This document shows positions 60,085 to 64,000 of a DNA stretch of 64,000 bases, piece by piece. The notes below the pieces were generated by a model. That model was not told the origin of the DNA. It was given only the letters and a program-made list of their open reading frames with translations, and made no database searches. The position numbers and the translations under genes were made by a program. This DNA is from Bacteroidota bacterium (GTDB taxonomy: Bacteria; Bacteroidota; Bacteroidia; AKYH767-A; 2013-40CM-41-45): contig JADKJP010000002.1 in assembly GCA_016720935.1 (NCBI GenBank), forward strand, positions 434,001-498,000, written 5' to 3'. Position 1 is the stretch's first letter; every line of letters starts with the position of its first letter.

Positions 60085-62431
60085 ATTTGTTGTTGATAAG
60101 AAACTTCCGGCGATCGAGGGTCAACCTTCTCTTTTCGTAAACAGAACAGGTAAAGTGATACCTGTTGGGAAAACAAAATTGCCGGAATTGTTATTCATCA
60201 GTTCATTTCCGCCGCGCGAATGCGGTATCGCTACGTATTCACAGGATTTGATCAATGCAATACGGAATAAATTCAGCCGATCATTTACAATAAAAGTCTG
60301 CCCTCTTGAATCAAGCTCTGAAAGGCATTCGTATTCTGAAGATATTAAATACATCCTGAATACAGACCACCCGAGTGCATTTCCCCGTTTGGCGGAATCC
60401 ATCAATGCGGACGAGAACATTCAAATGATTTTTATTCAACATGAATTTGGATTTTACGCAAAAAAAGAAAAGGAGTTCAGGCAATTACTTTTCGATTTAA
60501 AGAAACCGGTAGTAATTGTATTTCACACGGTGCTTCCAAATCCTGACGATATGTTGAAGGAGAATGTAAAACAAATTGCATCGCTTGCAACCTCCGTGGT
60601 TGTCATGACAAATTCGTCAGCCAATATTCTGATTTGCGAGTATGCCATTCCTGCAAAAAAAATTACTGTGATTCCGCACGGGACACATCTGGTGCAACAT
60701 GCCGATAAAAATGTATTGAAAGAGAAATACAATCTAAGCGGCAAGCAGGTACTCTCCACATTTGGTTTATTGAGTTCAGGAAAAAGTATTGAAACAACTC
60801 TGCAGGCTTTGCCTGAAATTGTAAAAATGCATCCGAATGTAAAATTTTTAATTATCGGGAAGACTCATCCATCTGTAGTTAAACAGGAAGGGGAAAAATA
60901 CAGGAAAATGCTGGAGGAGAAAGTGGTTTCACTGAAAATGGAACCGTATGTGCTTTTCATCAACAAATTTTTACCGCTCCCGGAATTGCTGGATTATCTG
61001 CAGCTCTCGGACATTTATCTGTTTACTTCAAAGGATCCAAACCAGGCTGTCAGTGGGACATTTTCATATGCGATCAGTTGCGGTTGTCCGGTTATTTCAA
61101 CACCCATTCCTCACGCGCAGGAGGTTTTGCGTAGTGATGCAGGGATTATAATAGATTTTGAAAACGCAAATCAATTGAGCGATGCTGTGCGAAGCCTCTT
61201 GAATGATGATGAGCGGAGGGTCAATATTGGATCCAATGGCTTGCACAGAATGGCTTCTACAGCCTGGGAAAATACAGCTATCGCGCATGCGCAACTGATT
61301 CAGAAAAAGAGTGAACTGGAATTATCTCTGAAATATGATTTCCCGGCAATTAACCTTGATCATGTAAAAAAGCTGACGACATCATTCGGTATGATTCAGT
61401 TCTCTAAAACCAATCATCCTGATATTGATTCCGGTTATACTCTTGATGATAATGCGAGGGCCCTCATTGCACTTTGCCAGCATTACGAACTGACAAGGGA
61501 TGCATCAGATCTTGATTTGATTCAAGTATATCTCAATTTTATTGAATACTGTTTTCAGCCGGAAGGATATTTCCTGAATTATGTAAATGAAGAAGTAGAA
61601 TTTACCGGGCAAAATAACTCTACCAATCTCGCGGATTCAAATGGCCGTGCGATTTGGGCACTTGGCTTTGTTGTTTCATTGACAGAAATCCTTCCGGAAA
61701 GCATCTCTTCAGCTGCCGGGAAAATTATGAATGCAGCATTGTTAAATGTCAGTAAGATTCATTCTACTCGAGCAATGGCTTTTGTGATAAAAGGCCTGTA
61801 CTATAGTTTTACGGTAACAAAATCAATTGAGCAGCAATGGTTAATAAAAGAATTGGCGAACCGTCTGGTACAAATGTACCGACATGAAGTTGACGTGGAA
61901 TGGGAATGGTTTGAAAGTTACCTGACCTACGCCAACAGCACTTTGCCGGAAGCTTTGTTATGTGCCTGGATTTCCACAGGTGAACCCGTTTATAAGGAAA
62001 TTGCAAAATCCTCTTTTGATTTTTTATTGTCAAAAACTTTCCGCCAGGATAAAATCAAGGTGATATCAAATAAAAACTGGTTACACAAAGGCGAGGAAGC
62101 TGAACATACCTCACCGGGTGGTGAGCAGCCAATTGATGTGGCCTATACAATTATCGCGCTCGCTAAATTTTACGAAGTAACAAATGAAGAGGGTTATTTG
62201 AATAAGATGCTGACTTCATTCAACTGGTTTCTTGGAGCGAATCATCTGAATCAGATAATATACAATCCGTGTACCGGAGGTTGTTACGACGGATTGGAAG
62301 CGGAAAACGTTAATCTGAATCAGGGTGCTGAATCAACGATAAGTTATCTGATGGCGCGATTAACGATGGAGAAGACATTTCAAAATGTGAAAGTAAATAA
62401 GGTACTGGAAGCAAGTCAAATTTACAGATGA
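60074..62431 (+). CDS. GT4 glycosyltransferase fused to an alpha/alpha-toroid-like domain
   Basis: 785 residues. Residues ~36-400 are a GT-B family 4 glycosyltransferase (LLFISSFPPRECGIATYSQ, VFHTVLPNPDD, VIPHGTHL, FLIIGKTHP, LPLPELLDYLQLSDIYLF, AVSGTFSYAISCGCPVIST). The remaining ~380 residues are helical (LDDNARALIALCQHYELTRD, EWEWFESYLTYANSTLPEAL, HTSPGGEQPIDVAYTIIALA) and look like a glycosidase-type toroid. Together with GH130 it may build or recycle a mannose-containing glycan. Overlaps the upstream gene. Confidence 0.85.
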   Translation: MMLEFVVDKKLPAIEGQPSLFVNRTGKVIPVGKTKLPELLFISSFPPRECGIATYSQDLINAIRNKFSRSFTIKVCPLESSSERHSYSEDIKYILNTDHPSAFPRLAESINADENIQMIFIQHEFGFYAKKEKEFRQLLFDLKKPVVIVFHTVLPNPDDMLKENVKQIASLATSVVVMTNSSANILICEYAIPAKKITVIPHGTHLVQHADKNVLKEKYNLSGKQVLSTFGLLSSGKSIETTLQALPEIVKMHPNVKFLIIGKTHPSVVKQEGEKYRKMLEEKVVSLKMEPYVLFINKFLPLPELLDYLQLSDIYLFTSKDPNQAVSGTFSYAISCGCPVISTPIPHAQEVLRSDAGIIIDFENANQLSDAVRSLLNDDERRVNIGSNGLHRMASTAWENTAIAHAQLIQKKSELELSLKYDFPAINLDHVKKLTTSFGMIQFSKTNHPDIDSGYTLDDNARALIALCQHYELTRDASDLDLIQVYLNFIEYCFQPEGYFLNYVNEEVEFTGQNNSTNLADSNGRAIWALGFVVSLTEILPESISSAAGKIMNAALLNVSKIHSTRAMAFVIKGLYYSFTVTKSIEQQWLIKELANRLVQMYRHEVDVEWEWFESYLTYANSTLPEALLCAWISTGEPVYKEIAKSSFDFLLSKTFRQDKIKVISNKNWLHKGEEAEHTSPGGEQPIDVAYTIIALAKFYEVTNEEGYLNKMLTSFNWFLGANHLNQIIYNPCTGGCYDGLEAENVNLNQGAESTISYLMARLTMEKTFQNVKVNKVLEASQIYR

Positions 62432-62451
62432 AAAATATAATGAAGCGGATT

Positions 62452-64000
62452 TTATAATTTTGTTTTGGATTCTTTTCTTTCTTTTTGAAATTTACTTCTC
62501 GGTTCATTCTCATTGAATTCAACCATTTGCTGATAGGCTTTCATCAGGTAATCGGGAATTGTTCCTTTATATTCAATTTTGTAATACGAAAAACCATTGT
62601 AGGGGATTTCGTTTTTTGCAGATAATAAACGAACACGCTTATCCACATTTTTCTCCTTAAAGTAATTCATAAATGTTGATTCTCTTTCGCTTAGCAATGT
62701 ATTAAGACTGCTTTTTAATAGTGAAGGATTCACCAATCTTGTGCATTTTTCCTGGATGGTAAATACCATAGAGTCGTTGATTTGTTTGTTTAGATAGTCA
62801 ACGAAGAGAGAATCCTTTACTGACATTTTATTTACTTTTTCGGAATCCGATTCCGAGAAATTCCCCTTTTTAAGGTCATTCATTGCTAAGTAATACTTCT
62901 TCTTTGCTTCATAAAACAAGATGTACTCCTTTTCCTTATCAGAATACGTCATGGGAGTAACCTGTATACTCGCTTCCTGATTTTTATCCAGAAATTCTGC
63001 CATGCGTTCAATAAAGATTTCCTGCTTGTGGGTTACCTCATGTTGACGCATTTCCCATTTCAATGTGAGTGATTTTTCAATTTGTTTTTCAGTGTTTTTT
63101 ACCTGTAATCTATAGGGTGTAGTTGAAGGCTTTACAAATATGTTTTCAAGCAGGTCGAGAATGACATCGTGAAGATGAAATTTCGGATTTTTCAAATTCC
63201 CGGAAATAGGTATTTCATAATCTATAACATTCCCCCGTTCGCGTACAAACGCCATTATCAAAGGAACAGGTAGCCATTCATTGTCTTTATTCCTAAGTCG
63301 TTTGGTGAGTCTTGGATCAATGATCAGGAGGTGATTTTCGCTATGTATATTTCCATTGTTTACATGCCAGATTCCATTCAATTCTATTGTTCCCCGGTCG
63401 AGAGGGAAAGATGTATAGGAAATTGTATAGGGATTAAACATGGATGCAGCCATTTTTGTGAAGTGGTAGTTCATGTCAAAATCCGCGCTGTCTTTTGGAC
63501 TGATGCTCAGGGAAACGTTAATATCACCATATGGAATAATACCTGTATTCAGCTTAAAATACACCCGATCGCGCTGGTTGTTGATAGAGTCAGCCAGGAT
63601 AGTCAGAGGCGAAAGAGTGGCCGAAAATTTTTCGGAGATTGAATAGTCATTGAATTTCAGCCTGGCATTTGTAACCGCGAGATTGTTGATGGAATAATCA
63701 CTTTGCAAAAAATTACGGGCAAGAATTTTTACATATCGGGCGATTTCAAGGATAAGATTGAATCGTTCCGGATCCGCCTGAACAGTGGTAATGTTGCCGC
63801 CTTGTTTACCAAACATCGTTTCCAGGTTATCCAGAATATCGTAACGTTCATATTTGAAATAAGGATGGGAGATGGAAATAGAGTCAAACAAGTATTTATG
63901 ACCTTTTGGACTTAATTGAATAATGGAAAGTTTTAAGTTTTCGAAAGACGCATAATCCTCGGTCTTTGACTTACCGAAATGAAATTTATTCACTTCAATG
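62452..64000 (-). CDS. DUF748 domain protein, 5' end cut by window
   Basis: 516 residues visible; a GTG at 63993 exists, but the frame continues to the window edge and the protein certainly starts further out. TSFPLDRGTIELNGIWHV, DPRLTKRLRNKDNEWLPVP, LIMAFVRERGNVIDYEIPIS and PKFHLHDVILDLLENIFVKP are diagnostic of DUF748 (AsmA-like, envelope-associated). Likely a periplasmic or outer-membrane-biogenesis protein. Convergent with the GT4 gene, 20 nt apart. Confidence 0.88.
   Translation of the reverse strand, partial: IEVNKFHFGKSKTEDYASFENLKLSIIQLSPKGHKYLFDSISISHPYFKYERYDILDNLETMFGKQGGNITTVQADPERFNLILEIARYVKILARNFLQSDYSINNLAVTNARLKFNDYSISEKFSATLSPLTILADSINNQRDRVYFKLNTGIIPYGDINVSLSISPKDSADFDMNYHFTKMAASMFNPYTISYTSFPLDRGTIELNGIWHVNNGNIHSENHLLIIDPRLTKRLRNKDNEWLPVPLIMAFVRERGNVIDYEIPISGNLKNPKFHLHDVILDLLENIFVKPSTTPYRLQVKNTEKQIEKSLTLKWEMRQHEVTHKQEIFIERMAEFLDKNQEASIQVTPMTYSDKEKEYILFYEAKKKYYLAMNDLKKGNFSESDSEKVNKMSVKDSLFVDYLNKQINDSMVFTIQEKCTRLVNPSLLKSSLNTLLSERESTFMNYFKEKNVDKRVRLLSAKNEIPYNGFSYYKIEYKGTIPDYLMKAYQQMVEFNENEPRSKFQKERKESKTKL

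Noticed and set aside
1..64000. tRNA, rRNA or riboswitch genes
   Set aside because: No cloverleaf-like or conserved riboswitch core was recognised by eye on either strand; a covariance-model scan would be decisive.

Overview
The window looks like a chromosome segment of an uncultivated or environmental member of the Bacteroidota. Four predicted secreted proteins end in type IX secretion (T9SS) sorting domains. Promoters fit the Bacteroidota -7 consensus TAnnTTTG. There are no clear Shine-Dalgarno sites, and several families are typical of the phylum (DUF2480, IPExxxVDY, DUF6132, VF530, SprB-repeat protein). Base composition is about 40-45% GC throughout. No rRNA, tRNA or CRISPR array was recognised. 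Both window edges cut genes.

Layout. 0-1.3 kb: a YCII/VOC pair and a small VF530-type gene. 1.4-10.3 kb: a sulfur and redox region. One probable minus-strand operon runs rhodanese, DUF6132, a T9SS protein, thioredoxin, peroxiredoxin. Beside it lie a persulfide dioxygenase-rhodanese fusion, a TauE/SafE permease and an ArsR regulator. Divergent from these are a type II sulfide:quinone oxidoreductase and a split YeeE/YedE transporter pair. Two nearly identical ArsR/SmtB-type operators (ATGAA-N6-TTCAT) precede tauE and arsR, so the cluster reads as a sulfide/persulfide-responsive regulon. 10.4-16.2 kb: secreted proteins, including a CotH/lamin-tail giant. 16.3-22.2 kb: housekeeping and regulatory genes. 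22.2-23.6 kb: an IS256-family element with terminal inverted repeats and a twice-frameshifted transposase, inserted inside a short-word tandem array. 24.0-30.6 kb: a complete SUF iron-sulfur operon (sufA-B-C-D-S-E-T plus DUF2480). 30.7-33.4 kb: lysA and an orphan lutB. 33.5-39.0 kb: an 1845-residue SprB-repeat surface protein ending in dockerin-like calcium loops. 40-42 kb: two tandem PAS-LuxR regulators. 42.4-48.0 kb: M42 peptidase, pyruvate kinase, RNase III, fabF, acpP. 48.3-52.5 kb: phosphate transport and an OmpR-type two-component system. 52.6-58.8 kb: a stress-type segment (double Hsp20, a deleted SbtA bicarbonate transporter, exported carbonic anhydrase, TerC, YtxH, SDR). 59-62.4 kb: a GH130 / GT4-toroid pair. 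62.5-64 kb: a DUF748 protein cut by the edge.

The most unusual signal is a set of intergenic tandem arrays of 7- or 8-bp words (CAATCNN, GAAYAAC, ATCTAAA, ACTCAATA, GCACYAA, CGTCCCY). At least six run without a gap into the start codon of the following gene. On the coding strand these six are rich in A and C and poor in G. Others occur as inverted pairs around a unique core. They look like a distributed class of leader or regulatory repeat that ordinary annotation would miss. Other notable items are a G-quadruplex motif in the tauE leader, four TTTAA boxes at exact 11-bp spacing before the double hsp20 gene, a nested hairpin between acpP and fabF, and the internally deleted sbtA next to carbonic anhydrase.
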